In this document: positions 48,842-57,292 of the stretch, piece after piece
Layout of the letters: every line of letters starts with the position of its first letter
How positions within the stretch are numbered: position 1 is the stretch's first letter
NCBI RefSeq assembly: GCF_029541745.1
Contig: NZ_CP089746.1
Coordinates: forward strand, 7,139,559-7,203,558
Origin: Streptomyces sp. LX-29
GTDB taxonomy: Bacteria > Actinomycetota > Actinomycetes > Streptomycetales > Streptomycetaceae
Length of the DNA: 64,000 bases
Direction: 5' to 3'
Notes under the pieces: generated by a model
Databases searched by the model: none
The model's input: only the letters and a program-made list of their open reading frames with translations
Told to the model about the DNA's origin: nothing
Program-made: the position numbers and the translations under genes

Positions 48842-50277
48842 CCGGGACCCGTCCGCGGGTCGCCGTGGTCGGCGGCGGCATCACCGGACTCACCACCGCC
48901 TTCGAGCTGAGCGCCGCGCCGGCCGCGCCCGCCGTGACCGTCCTGGAGGCGGCGGAGGCCGTCGGCGGCAAGATCGCCGTACACCGCGCCGACGGCTATA
49001 CCGTCGACCTCGGCCCCAACGGCTTCATGGACAACGGCTCGGACACCCGCACCCTCGCCGAGGCGCTGGGTCTGGCGCCCGCCCTGGTGCGCGCGGCGGA
49101 CGCCGCGCGGGACCGCTTCCTGCTGCGCCACGGTCGGCTGCGCCCGCTCCCGGACGGCGTGCCCGCGTTCCTCGCCAGCGGGTTGCTGTCGCCCTGGGCC
49201 AAGGCCAGGGTGGCGGCCGAGCCGCTGGTCGGCCGGGCGGCGGGCGAGGAGAGCGTCCACACCTTCCTGGCCCGCCGCTTCGGCCGGCCCGCCGCCGACC
49301 TCATGGCCGCCCCGCTGGTCCACGGAGTCACCGCCGGCGACCCCGCCGTCATCAGCCTGGACGCCGCCTTCCCGCGGATCAGGACCCTGGAGCGGGAGCA
49401 CCGCAGCCTGCTGCTGGCCGCCCTGCGGGCCCGCCGCCGCCAGGCCGCCGCCGCCCGACGGCTCCCGCCCGGCGCCGGCCCGCCCGGCCCGCGGCTGACC
49501 AGCTTCCGCGACGGCGGCATGCGGGTGCTGGTGGACACCCTCGCCCGCCGTCTCGCCACCGACATCCGGACCGCGGCACCGGTGACCGGCATCGAGCCGG
49601 CGCCGGACGGCGGCTGGCGGCTGGCCGTGGCGGGCGCGGAGCCGGTGTCGGCCGACCACGTCGTGCTGACCGTGCCGGCGCCCGTGGCCGCGCGCCTGCT
49701 GGGCCCGCACCTGCCCACCGCGGCCGAGGTCCTGGCCGCGCTGCGGCACGCGGCGGTTCGGGTCCTCGCTCTCGGCTACCCCGGCGGCGAACTGGGCGTG
49801 GCGCCACGCGGCTTCGGCTATCTGACGGTGCCGGGGGAGCGAACCCGCATCCTGGGCGCCGTCCACAGCTCGGTCGTCTTCCCCGACTCCGCGCCGCCCG
49901 GAGCGGTGCTGCTGCGCGCCTTCGCCGGTGGTGCGCAGGACCCGGAGTTCGCCCGACTGGCCGGGGACGAGGCGGTGGCCGCCGCGCACCTCGACTTCTG
50001 CGCCCTCTACCGGGCCGCGGTCCGCCCGGAGTTCGTGCACGACCACGTCTGGACCGAGGGGATCCCGCAGTACGACCTCGGTCACGGAGGCCGGATCCAC
50101 GCCGTGCTGCGACAGGTCGCCGGCGTGCCGGGGCTGCATCTGGCGGGCGCGGCCTGCCACGGGGTCGCGGTCAACGACTGCGTGCGGGACGGCCGTCGGG
50201 TGGCGGATGAGGTGCTCACCGCGATCCGCGCCCGGCCGCCGCTGCCGCTCGACCCCCGCCCCTCCGGGCGCGCCTGA
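48838..50277 (+). CDS. hemY: FAD-dependent protoporphyrinogen/coproporphyrinogen oxidase
   Basis: A 479-residue flavoprotein that oxidises protoporphyrinogen IX (or coproporphyrinogen III) to the porphyrin with O2. The dinucleotide-binding start is VAVVGGGITGLTTAFEL, followed by EAAEAVGGKI and the substrate-region motif DLGPNGFMDN. The middle has VHTFLARRFG and LVHGVTAGDP. The C-terminus has GLHLAGAACHGVAVNDCVRDGRRVAD, the second FAD-contact motif. Sequence alone does not decide which porphyrinogen is used, but HemF and the mitochondrial-type HemH next to it favour protoporphyrinogen. The GTG start overlaps the hemH stop (GTGA), so the two steps are coupled. The symbol hemG is also used. Confidence 0.93.
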   Translation: MTGTRPRVAVVGGGITGLTTAFELSAAPAAPAVTVLEAAEAVGGKIAVHRADGYTVDLGPNGFMDNGSDTRTLAEALGLAPALVRAADAARDRFLLRHGRLRPLPDGVPAFLASGLLSPWAKARVAAEPLVGRAAGEESVHTFLARRFGRPAADLMAAPLVHGVTAGDPAVISLDAAFPRIRTLEREHRSLLLAALRARRRQAAAARRLPPGAGPPGPRLTSFRDGGMRVLVDTLARRLATDIRTAAPVTGIEPAPDGGWRLAVAGAEPVSADHVVLTVPAPVAARLLGPHLPTAAEVLAALRHAAVRVLALGYPGGELGVAPRGFGYLTVPGERTRILGAVHSSVVFPDSAPPGAVLLRAFAGGAQDPEFARLAGDEAVAAAHLDFCALYRAAVRPEFVHDHVWTEGIPQYDLGHGGRIHAVLRQVAGVPGLHLAGAACHGVAVNDCVRDGRRVADEVLTAIRARPPLPLDPRPSGRA

Positions 50278-50390
50278 CCGTCCGTGCCCGGCGCGCGGCA
50301 GCGGGCGCGACGATCGGACACGCCGGCGGATCCAGCCGAGCCGGGCGCACGAGGTGAACGACCCGCCGAGCTCCCGGGACGACGAGCCGC

Positions 50391-50490
50391 CGAGACGAAC
50401 GAGACGCACGAGACGCACGAGACGACGGAAGGAGTGAGGCGACGCGGCGAAACGAGACGACGAGACGACGCGGCGAACGAGACGACGAAA
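50391..50490 (+). repeat. Purine-rich GACGA-type repeat
   Basis: About 100 bases made of variants of CGAGACGACG and CGAGACGCACG on the plus strand, almost all purines between single C residues. It fills the gap before the next gene. A read-through frame gives NETHETHETTE, but there is no sign of coding. Confidence 0.7.
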
Positions 50491-50501
50491 CAGGAGGTCA
50501 C

Positions 50502-51041
50502 GTGACGGACGGCACCGAGAGCACGGGCGGCACCGACCACGCCGAGGGCGCGGTGACCCCCGGCGGGCAGCCGAGGAGAGACACGAGGGCGCAGGCCCGC
50601 GCGATGCTGCGGGAGCGGCTGCGCCGCTATCTGGAGCTGGAGGCCGAGCACGGCACGGACAAGGCGCGAGAGGTGCTGCTGGAGGGCTATCCGGAACGCC
50701 AGGCCGCCCGCATGGGGCCGCTGATCACCGGGTGTTCACTCGCCGAGGGCATCGGCAAGGCGCTGCCCCGCTTCGCGGCCATGGGCTTCCTGGAGGAGGC
50801 CGTCGACGTCTCCACCGAGGATGAGGACGCCTGCATGGAGGTGTGCCGCACCTGCATGTGTCTGACGGCGGCCCAGGACCTCGGCGAGACCGAGGCCCGG
50901 CCGATCCTGTGCGAGCTGGACTTCGAGGCCACCCGGCGGGCCTTCCCGGAGCTGACGATCGAGAGCCTGCGCCGCCGGGCGGACGGGCACCACGTCTGCG
51001 TCTTCCGCTACTCCCGGGCCGCCGCCCCGCCCGCGGGCTGA
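50502..51041 (+). CDS. Small cysteine-containing protein, ATC-hydrolase-like family
   Basis: A 179-residue protein resembling the family annotated as L-2-amino-thiazoline-4-carboxylic acid hydrolase. The shared features are in the C-terminal half: EVCRTCMCLTAAQDLGETEARPILCELDF followed by a segment ending GHHVCVFRY, giving the pattern Cys-Cys-Cys, later Cys-x-Leu-Asp, later Cys-x-Phe-Arg-Tyr. The first 30 residues are acidic and flexible. Members of this fold are often found as uncharacterised partners of metal or tetrapyrrole genes, and the cysteines might bind a metal. Here it follows hemY by 224 bases, in the same direction, with its own AGGAGG 4 bases before the GTG. Function in the heme cluster is unknown. 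It overlaps the convergent tetR gene by 34 bases. Confidence 0.55.
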   Translation: MTDGTESTGGTDHAEGAVTPGGQPRRDTRAQARAMLRERLRRYLELEAEHGTDKAREVLLEGYPERQAARMGPLITGCSLAEGIGKALPRFAAMGFLEEAVDVSTEDEDACMEVCRTCMCLTAAQDLGETEARPILCELDFEATRRAFPELTIESLRRRADGHHVCVFRYSRAAAPPAG

Positions 51042-51688
51042 CCCAGCCCGCAGCGGGTCAGCAGCATCAGGTCCGCGGCGATCTCGGCCACCGGGGCGTC
51101 GCCGCGCAGCAGTTGCTCGCGGGCGCCGGAGAGCAGATGCATGACGAGCTCGGCGTGGCGCCGGGGGTTGGTCTCCGCGCTGAAGACGCCCTCCGCGCGC
51201 CCGGCCTCCAGCACCTCGGTCAGCAGCGCCCGCAGCCGGTCGGTGTGCGCGGTCATCCGGGTCCGTACGGCCGGGCTGATGCCCAGGGCCTGGAGCTGGA
51301 GCGCGCCGGAACGCCGCTGTGGCTGTGTGAAGTACTCCAGGTGCGCCAGCAGGAAGGCATCCAGCCGGGCCTGCGGGCCGACCGCCTCGGCGATCCGCTC
51401 GCTGAGGTCGGCGTAGAAGCGGTTGACCTCCTCCTGGACCACCTCCAGCAGCACGTGCTCCACATCGCGGAAGTGGTTGTACACGGTGGCCCGGGAGACC
51501 CCGGCCCGCTCGGCGATCTTCGCCATGGTGGTGCCGGCCAGCCCCTGCTCCGCCGCGATCTGCACGGCGGCCTGACCGATGGCGGTGCGCACCCGCTCCT
51601 TGTGCTCGGCCAGCGTCCGGTCCCAGTCGGAACTCCGCGACGGCTTGGTCCCCGACGCCTTGGACTCGTGCGCATCCTTCAGCACCAC
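51008..51688 (-). CDS. TetR-family repressor of the adjacent exporters
   Basis: A 226-residue TetR/AcrR protein. After an N-terminal leader of about 25 residues the HTH is AAVQIAAEQGLAGTTMAKIAERAGVSRATVYNHF (helix 3 SRATVYNHF is the DNA-contact motif). The C-terminal ligand domain includes VVQEEVNRFYADLSERI and a typical dimer helix near AELVMHLLSGAREQL. The GTG at 51688 has AAGGGG 5 bases upstream. A GTG one codon later is possible. The gene is divergent from an MMPL and an MFS exporter, and a good dyad lies between them, so it should repress both itself and the transporters until bound by their substrate. Confidence 0.9.
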   Translation of the reverse strand: MVLKDAHESKASGTKPSRSSDWDRTLAEHKERVRTAIGQAAVQIAAEQGLAGTTMAKIAERAGVSRATVYNHFRDVEHVLLEVVQEEVNRFYADLSERIAEAVGPQARLDAFLLAHLEYFTQPQRRSGALQLQALGISPAVRTRMTAHTDRLRALLTEVLEAGRAEGVFSAETNPRRHAELVMHLLSGAREQLLRGDAPVAEIAADLMLLTRCGLGQPAGGAAARE

Positions 51689-51697
51689 GCCACCCCT

Positions 51698-51712
51698 TAG
51701 ACAACTTGTCCA
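51698..51712. promoter_or_regulatory. TetR-type operator
   Basis: TAGACAA-C-TTGTCCA reads as a dyad with one mismatch (core GACAA-C-TTGTC perfect at 51700-51710). It lies 10 bases before the tetR start codon and within the 95-bp divergent gap. TAGAGT at 51762-51767 may be the -10 of the exporter promoter. Confidence 0.6.
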
Positions 51713-51783
51713 TGACCTGACGGCCGGTCTAGCATCTGCATTGCTTGTCGCCCTCTGGTCGTAGAGTCTAAGGCGGTCTCTCC

Positions 51784-54090
51784 GTGCGGTTAGGCACTGA
51801 CGGCACCACCTCTGCACGAACGAGAACACCGCGCCCGCCCGGGCGTTCCCGACGGCGCGCCATCCTGTGGCTGGTCGTGCTCGGTTGGCTGCTGATCGCC
51901 GGAGCGTCGAGTCCGTACCAGTCCCGTCTGCGGGACGTCGAGAGCAACAGCGCCGCCGCCTTCCTGCCCCGCTCCGCGGAGTCCACCCAGGTGTCACGGC
52001 TGCTCAAGGAGCGCTTCCCGGACGGCGACTCACTGCCCGCCCTGGTGGTCCACCGACGCCCCGGCGGGCTGACCGAGGCCGACCGGCGGGCGGTGCTCGC
52101 CGACGTCGACCGGCTGCGGGCGGTGCCAGGCACCCAGCGGCCGGTCGCCCCGTTCACCGCCGACGGCCGCCCCACCCGCGGGCTGGTCTCCCGCGACGCC
52201 TCGGTCGCCGTGACCGTGGTGCCGGTGTCGGCCACCAAGGGGCGTGCCGTACGGGACACCGTCGAGTCGCTGCGGGACGCCCTCCACCCGCCCCACGGCG
52301 TGACGACCGAGATCACCGGGCCCGCGGGCATCAGCGCGGACGCCATCGCGGTCTTCGGCGATGTCGACCTGCGGCTGCTGCTGGCCACCGCGGGTCTCGT
52401 GCTGGCGCTGCTCCTCGTCGTCTACCGCTCGCCGCTACTGGCGTTCATCCCGCTGGTCGTGGTCGGTTTCGCGTACGTCCTGGCCGCGGGGGTGGTCTAC
52501 GCACTCGCCGCCCACGGCGGGATGCTCGTCAACAACCAGGCCGTGTCGCTGATGCTCATCCTGATGTTCGGCGCCGGCACCGACTACTGCCTCCTGCTGA
52601 CCGCCCGCTACCAGGAGGAGCTGCGGAGCGACCCGGAGCCGCGCGCCGCGATGGTCCGCGCGGTGCGCCGCGCCTGGCCCGCGGTGCTCTTCAGCGGGCT
52701 GACCGTGATGGCCTCGCTGGCGGCGCTGTTCGCGGCCCGCCTCGGTTCCACCCGCGTGCTGGGCCCGGTCGGGATCGTCGGCACCGGCTGTGTCCTGCTG
52801 GGCACCTTCACCCTGCTGCCCGCGCTGCTGGTGCTGTTCGGGCACCGACCGCTGCTGCGGCGCGCGGCCGGGAAGCGGGGAACGGGAGAGCCGGCGGGGC
52901 CGTCGGGACGACCACGAGGAGAGACGGAGCCGGCGGAGGCGACGGAGACAACAAAAGGGGCGTCGGACAGGACACCGGCAGGGGCGCCGGAAGGGGCATC
53001 GGCAGGGCTACGGGGCGGGGAGGCGGCCGTGGCGGCCGGTTCCCGGCCGTGGCGGCGCGTGGTGGCGGCGGTGTTCCGCCGGCCGGTCTGGGCGGTCGGG
53101 GCGACCCTGGCGTTCTTCGCAGCCGGCTCGGCGGGACTGGCGAGCTACACCGAGGACATGAGCATGCTGCACGCCTTCCGCGCCGAGACCTCCTCCGCGG
53201 CCGGCTACCGCGCCATCTCCGAGGCGTTCCCGGCCGGCACCGCGGCACCCACCACCGTGCTGGTGGAGCGCGTCGACGGCCCGCTGCGGGAGTCCGATCT
53301 GACCCGCGCGGCCCGGCAGGTGCGGTCCGTGCCCGACGTCGCCTCCGCGACCGTGCTCCCCGCCCGCTCCGCGGACGGCCGGATCGGACAGCTGCGCGTG
53401 GTCCTGGACGCCGATCCGTACGACGCCACCGGCCTGGCCCGGATCAGCGCGGTACGGGAGGCGCTGGACGGCGGGCTGCCCACCGGTGTCCGGGCGATGA
53501 CCGGCGGCGATCCGGCCGTGCAGCTCGACACCAAGCACGCCGCGGACCGCGATCTGCGGCTGATCGTCCCCCTGGTCCTCGTCATCGTCCTGGCGCTGCT
53601 GATCGTGCTGCTGCGGGCCCTGGTCGCGCCGCTCTACCTGATCGCCACCGTGATCGTCTCCTTCTTCGGCGCCTTCGGGATCTCGGTGTTCGTCTTCCGC
53701 GAGCTCCTCGGCCAGCACGGGTTGAACCCGGTGGAACCCACCTTCGCCTTCCTGTTCCTGGTGGCCCTCGGCGTCGACTACAACATCTTCCTGATGGCGC
53801 GGGTGCGCGAGGAGACCCGTCACCGGGACACCAGGACCGCGATGCGCACCGCGCTGCTCACCACCGGTTCCGTGATCACGAGCGCGGGCGTCATCCTCGC
53901 CGGCACCTTCTCGATGCTGATGATCCTTCCGTTGGTGATGCTCTTCCAGCTCGGCTTCACGGTGGCGCTGGGCGTGCTGCTGGACACCGTGCTGGTACGG
54001 GTGGTGCTGGTACCCGCGATCACCTGGCTGCTGGGAGAGCGGGCGTGGTGGCCGGCCGGGCGATCCGGCCCCACCCGGGAGAGGAGCTGA
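51784..54090 (+). CDS. MMPL-family exporter controlled by TetR, with a TTA codon
   Basis: A 768-residue MMPL transporter with two halves, each of an extracytoplasmic loop and a helix bundle: helix 1 (AILWLVVLGWLLIAGAS), the bundle at about 195-360, a 90-residue hydrophilic Gly/Thr/Glu-rich linker near 355-425, then helix 7 and the second bundle at about 595-750. The Asp-Tyr motifs are MFGAGTDYCLLLTARYQEE and VALGVDYNIFLMARVREE. Codon 3 is TTA (51790-51792), so the bldA tRNA may be needed, provided the GTG at 51784 is the start; no other start lies nearby. It shows the lipid/antibiotic exporter layout seen in ActII-3-type proteins. The MFS gene follows 5 bases downstream in the same operon. 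Confidence 0.92.
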   Translation: MRLGTDGTTSARTRTPRPPGRSRRRAILWLVVLGWLLIAGASSPYQSRLRDVESNSAAAFLPRSAESTQVSRLLKERFPDGDSLPALVVHRRPGGLTEADRRAVLADVDRLRAVPGTQRPVAPFTADGRPTRGLVSRDASVAVTVVPVSATKGRAVRDTVESLRDALHPPHGVTTEITGPAGISADAIAVFGDVDLRLLLATAGLVLALLLVVYRSPLLAFIPLVVVGFAYVLAAGVVYALAAHGGMLVNNQAVSLMLILMFGAGTDYCLLLTARYQEELRSDPEPRAAMVRAVRRAWPAVLFSGLTVMASLAALFAARLGSTRVLGPVGIVGTGCVLLGTFTLLPALLVLFGHRPLLRRAAGKRGTGEPAGPSGRPRGETEPAEATETTKGASDRTPAGAPEGASAGLRGGEAAVAAGSRPWRRVVAAVFRRPVWAVGATLAFFAAGSAGLASYTEDMSMLHAFRAETSSAAGYRAISEAFPAGTAAPTTVLVERVDGPLRESDLTRAARQVRSVPDVASATVLPARSADGRIGQLRVVLDADPYDATGLARISAVREALDGGLPTGVRAMTGGDPAVQLDTKHAADRDLRLIVPLVLVIVLALLIVLLRALVAPLYLIATVIVSFFGAFGISVFVFRELLGQHGLNPVEPTFAFLFLVALGVDYNIFLMARVREETRHRDTRTAMRTALLTTGSVITSAGVILAGTFSMLMILPLVMLFQLGFTVALGVLLDTVLVRVVLVPAITWLLGERAWWPAGRSGPTRERS

Positions 54091-54095
54091 CCGCG

Positions 54096-55493
54096 ATGGC
54101 CGAGACGACCCCGTCCCCGGCGAGGGCGACGGGCAACGGAGCCCCGGGCGCCGGCGGCGGAGGGCCCGGCGTACCGGGGGCGGCGCCCCCGACGCCGGTG
54201 CCGGTGCCGCGCGCGGCCTGGGTCCAACTGGCGGTGTGCACCGCGGTCGCCGCCCTGTTGCAGATGGACGGCACGATCGTGACCGTGGCCCTGCCCGAGG
54301 TGGGTGGTGCGCTGGACGTGTCGGCGCACACCGCCTCCTGGGCGCTGACCGCCTACTTCGCCGTGTACGCGCTCGGACTGCTGCCGGGCGGACGGCTGGT
54401 CGACCGCTTCGGACCCCGGCCGATCGCCGTCGTCGGACTGGCGCTCTTCTGCGCCGGCACCCTGGTGGGCGCGCTCGCCCAGAACTTCGCGCTGCTGGTC
54501 GTCTCGCGGGTGATCCAGGGCGCGGGGGCCGGGCTGGCCAGCCCGGCGGCGCTCGCCGGAGCGGTCGCCGGGTTCCCCGCGCGGCGCCGCGGCACCGCGC
54601 TGGGCGTCTGGGGGGCGGCCTCGGGGCTGTCCAACCTGGTGGGCCCGCTGCTGGGCGGAGTGCTCACCGAGGTGTGGGGCTGGCGCGCCAACTGGTGGGC
54701 GCTGCTGCCGATGGGCCTGGCGGCGCTGGGCGCGGTGCTCTGGAAGGTGGGTCCGGCGGCGGGGCCGGCTGCCGCGTCCTCACCACACGCGCCGGCCGCA
54801 CCCGGCGTGCCGGCTGCCGCGCCCGACCCGGTACGGGCGGGCTCGCCGACCGCCGCACCGGGTGCCGCATCGATGTCGGAGGCCGCCGCGGGCACGGCCG
54901 CACCGGCCCCGGCGGGATCGATGCGCACGGTGCACACCGCCTCCGCGGTCGCGGCGGTGACCTTCGCCCTGATGATCGGGACCTTCTTCGCCATGGAGCA
55001 GTACCTCCAACACGCCGCCGGGTACGGCGTGCTGGAGGCGGCGACGGCCCCGATGGTGCTGGCGCTGTGCATCGGCGCGTTCGGCCCGCCGGCCGGGCGA
55101 CTCACGGACCGGCACGGTGAGCGCCGTCCGGCACTGGCCGGATTCGCGGCCTGCGCCCTGGCCTTCGCGGTCTACGCCCCCTTCGGCGTACCGCTGCACG
55201 GCTGGGCGCTGCTCCCGGGGGGCCTGCTGCTCGGCCTGGGGCTGGGGCTGCTCTTCCCGGCCACCTCCCGTGCGGCCCTGAACTCCGTGCCCGCCGCCCG
55301 GCACGGCGACGCCTCCGCCCGGCTCTCCCTGGGCCGGCTGGCCGGGGCGGCCTGTGGTGCGGCCCTGGCCGGACTCGCCTTCCGCGGCGGGGTGACGACC
55401 GATCAGCTGCGCCTCGCACTCCTGGGCGGCGGTGTGCTCTCCGTCCTCGGCGCGGTGGTGGTGGCCGTGCGCTTCGCGCGGCCCGACTCCTGA
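54096..55493 (+). CDS. MFS exporter (DHA2-type drug efflux)
   Basis: A 465-residue major-facilitator protein. The N-terminal 40 residues are a Gly/Pro-rich leader. Helix 1 carries the LLQMDGTIVTVALPEV signature of DHA2 (14-helix) drug exporters, whose Asp is conserved. Motif A is GRLVDRFGPRP, motif C-like GVWGAASGLSNLVGPLLGG in helix 5. A Pro/Ala-rich central loop of about 70 residues separates the halves; the second half has LTDRHGERRPALAG. Total length is on the short side for 14 helices, so some may be missing, and 12 is possible. The ATG at 54096 has GAGGAG upstream. It is coupled to the MMPL gene and shares its TetR control, so the two probably export the same or related compounds. Confidence 0.9.
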   Translation: MAETTPSPARATGNGAPGAGGGGPGVPGAAPPTPVPVPRAAWVQLAVCTAVAALLQMDGTIVTVALPEVGGALDVSAHTASWALTAYFAVYALGLLPGGRLVDRFGPRPIAVVGLALFCAGTLVGALAQNFALLVVSRVIQGAGAGLASPAALAGAVAGFPARRRGTALGVWGAASGLSNLVGPLLGGVLTEVWGWRANWWALLPMGLAALGAVLWKVGPAAGPAAASSPHAPAAPGVPAAAPDPVRAGSPTAAPGAASMSEAAAGTAAPAPAGSMRTVHTASAVAAVTFALMIGTFFAMEQYLQHAAGYGVLEAATAPMVLALCIGAFGPPAGRLTDRHGERRPALAGFAACALAFAVYAPFGVPLHGWALLPGGLLLGLGLGLLFPATSRAALNSVPAARHGDASARLSLGRLAGAACGAALAGLAFRGGVTTDQLRLALLGGGVLSVLGAVVVAVRFARPDS

Positions 55494-55521
55494 TCCGGCC
55501 CCGCCGCCGGCGCCCCGCGGA

Positions 55522-55547
55522 CGCACGGCCGTGGACCGGGCCGTGCG
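55522..55547. terminator. Hairpin between convergent exporter and aminotransferase genes
   Basis: 9-bp stem (CGCACGGCC at 55522-55530 with 55539-55547), 8-base loop, in the 110-bp gap between converging stops. Confidence 0.55.
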
Positions 55548-55603
55548 GGCCGTACGGACGCGGCGGCGATGTCCGACGGTCACGGCGCGCCCCGCCGGGA
55601 CCG

Positions 55604-56383
55604 CTACAACGGCTCGCCGGGGTGGGCGAGATAGCGTGCGCGCAGGGCGGCCAGCACCGGGTGGTCCGGGGGCAGCGACGCGTCGTCGATGCCACTGACC
55701 GCCCGGACGCCGAAGGCCGTGTTGGTCGCGAAGGCGGCCGCCATCCCCCGGGCCTCCGCGGCGGTGATGGGCGCGGTGCGGTGGTCTCCGGCGCGCTGGA
55801 GCAGGGCCTGGGTGACGCCCGGCAACACCTCGGCGTCCGGCCACACCACGGTGCCGTCCGCGTCGACGAAGCCCGCGTTCCAGGTGCCGCCCTCGGAGAC
55901 GAGCTCCCCCTCCCCGGTGAACAGGGCGTCGTCGAAGCCGGCCAGCTGCGCCGTCCGGCGGGCGTACAGCGCGCCGAAGAGCCCCACGTGCTTCACCCGC
56001 GGGGTGTCGCGCACATACGGCACGGTCCGGGCGCGCAGCGGCGGCAGCGGCCAGGCGGCGGCGGGACGGTGGGTGACCAGCACCTGGGGGCTCGCCGGCG
56101 CGGCGGGGCGGCCGAGGTCCAGATCGGGGTCGAAGACGGTCACCCGCACCACGAGCGCCCCGCCGCGACCGGCCACGGCCCGGTGTGCGTAGTCGCGCAC
56201 CCGCTCCAGGTCCAGTTCGACCCCGAAGACCGTCCGGCAGTCGCGGGCCAGCCGCTCCAGGTGCAGCTCCAGGCCCCGTACCCGGCCGTCCTCGACCCGC
56301 ATCGTGGTGAAGTGGCCGTAGTTCGTCAGCCCGAGCGCGCGCAGCGCGTCCGCGTCGGCCGGCCGTCCGTTCAGTTCCGCCAT
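55604..56383 (-). CDS. Class IV PLP aminotransferase (aminodeoxychorismate lyase / D-amino-acid type)
   Basis: A 259-residue class IV aminotransferase. The PLP lysine is in TPRVKHVGLFGALYARR; the phosphate-contact and catalytic Glu segment is FTGEGELVSEGGTWNAGFVDADGTVVWP, and VLPGVTQALLQRA is the usual turn before the C-terminal strands. Such proteins are 4-amino-4-deoxychorismate lyases, D-amino-acid or branched-chain aminotransferases. The Streptomyces proteins of this length are mostly annotated only to class. No neighbouring pab gene exists, so the substrate is not assigned. The ATG at 56383 is used. Convergent to the MFS gene. Confidence 0.88.
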   Translation of the reverse strand: MAELNGRPADADALRALGLTNYGHFTTMRVEDGRVRGLELHLERLARDCRTVFGVELDLERVRDYAHRAVAGRGGALVVRVTVFDPDLDLGRPAAPASPQVLVTHRPAAAWPLPPLRARTVPYVRDTPRVKHVGLFGALYARRTAQLAGFDDALFTGEGELVSEGGTWNAGFVDADGTVVWPDAEVLPGVTQALLQRAGDHRTAPITAAEARGMAAAFATNTAFGVRAVSGIDDASLPPDHPVLAALRARYLAHPGEPL

Positions 56384-56584
56384 GGGCCACAGTCTCGCAG
56401 CCCGGAGGCGTCAGCCGACCGGGGAACAGCGGACCGGTCGGCGTCGGCCCGAGCTCGCCGTCCGCGTACGAGAAGAGGGCGAGCGGCATCAGCGCGGCGC
56501 CGGCCGGCGCCACGTCCTTCCGGAACACGAGCCGCCGGCCTGCCGGGCCCGCGGCTCGGCCCGCTCCCGCCTGCTCCGGCGGGG
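56384..56584. other. Short gap, nothing recognised
   Basis: 201 bases between two minus-strand genes; it should hold the aminotransferase promoter. No clear hairpin or hexamer pair stands out. Confidence 0.4.
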
Positions 56585-57292
56585 TCAGTCGTGCGCGGGG
56601 CGTTCGTGACCCGGCGCGAGGCTGAATCCGGCCGCGACGAGCACGACCGCGGCGGCCGTGCCGAGGAGCACCGCCGGCGGGCTGCTGATCTCGTGGAGCA
56701 GCCAGGAGCCGAGCACGCCGCCCCCGAACAGCGCGCCGACCCCGGCCGCCCGCCGGAGCTCGTTGGTAAGGCCGGGGGCGATCCGGTGGTCCAGGGCGAG
56801 CGGTGAGCCGCCGACGAGGGCGGCCATGGACCGGGTGGCCAGGGTGGTCGGCAGGTCCGGCACCTTGGCCCGGAGCGCGGTCACATTCCTCATCCCCATC
56901 GCGGCGGCCACCAGTGCGGTCGTCAGGTGGTGCCAGCCGCTGAGCGGTTGGTGGGCCCGCTCCAGCCGCCAGCCCACCAGCCCCGCGACCGCCAGCAGCG
57001 CGCCCTCGGTGAACAGCGCCACCAGGAACCAGCGACGGCCCCGGACGTCCACGCTCGACTCCAACCGGGCGCCCAGGCCGGCGCCGACGAGGAAGCCGAT
57101 CAGCGAGGCCAGTGACGCCTTCGCGGAGAGCTCGGCGGCTCCGGTGATCGCGAAGGCGAGGAACAGCAGATTGCCGGACTGCATCGCGGTGAAGGCCGGG
57201 CCGAGCGCGAGAAAGCTGACCGCCTCGATCACCCCCGTCGTGACGGTGAGCGTCACCATGACCGCCGTCAGTGCTCCGGGCCGCGCCTTCAC
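56585..57292 (-). CDS. DUF1275 (YoaK family) membrane protein
   Basis: A 235-residue integral membrane protein of the DUF1275/YoaK family, function unknown. About six helices are visible, with the family motifs TTGVIEAVSFLALGPAFTAMQSGN (glutamate in helix 1), LASLIGFLVGAGLGARLE, and AMGMRNVTALRAKVPDLPTTLATRSMAALV, where the conserved R-N and T-T residues are found. The GTG at 57292 fits the start of helix 1; longer frames upstream are Arg/Pro-rich and unlike a signal. The gene is divergent from the deacetylase gene, sharing a 320-bp control region. Confidence 0.88.
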   Translation of the reverse strand: MKARPGALTAVMVTLTVTTGVIEAVSFLALGPAFTAMQSGNLLFLAFAITGAAELSAKASLASLIGFLVGAGLGARLESSVDVRGRRWFLVALFTEGALLAVAGLVGWRLERAHQPLSGWHHLTTALVAAAMGMRNVTALRAKVPDLPTTLATRSMAALVGGSPLALDHRIAPGLTNELRRAAGVGALFGGGVLGSWLLHEISSPPAVLLGTAAAVVLVAAGFSLAPGHERPAHD

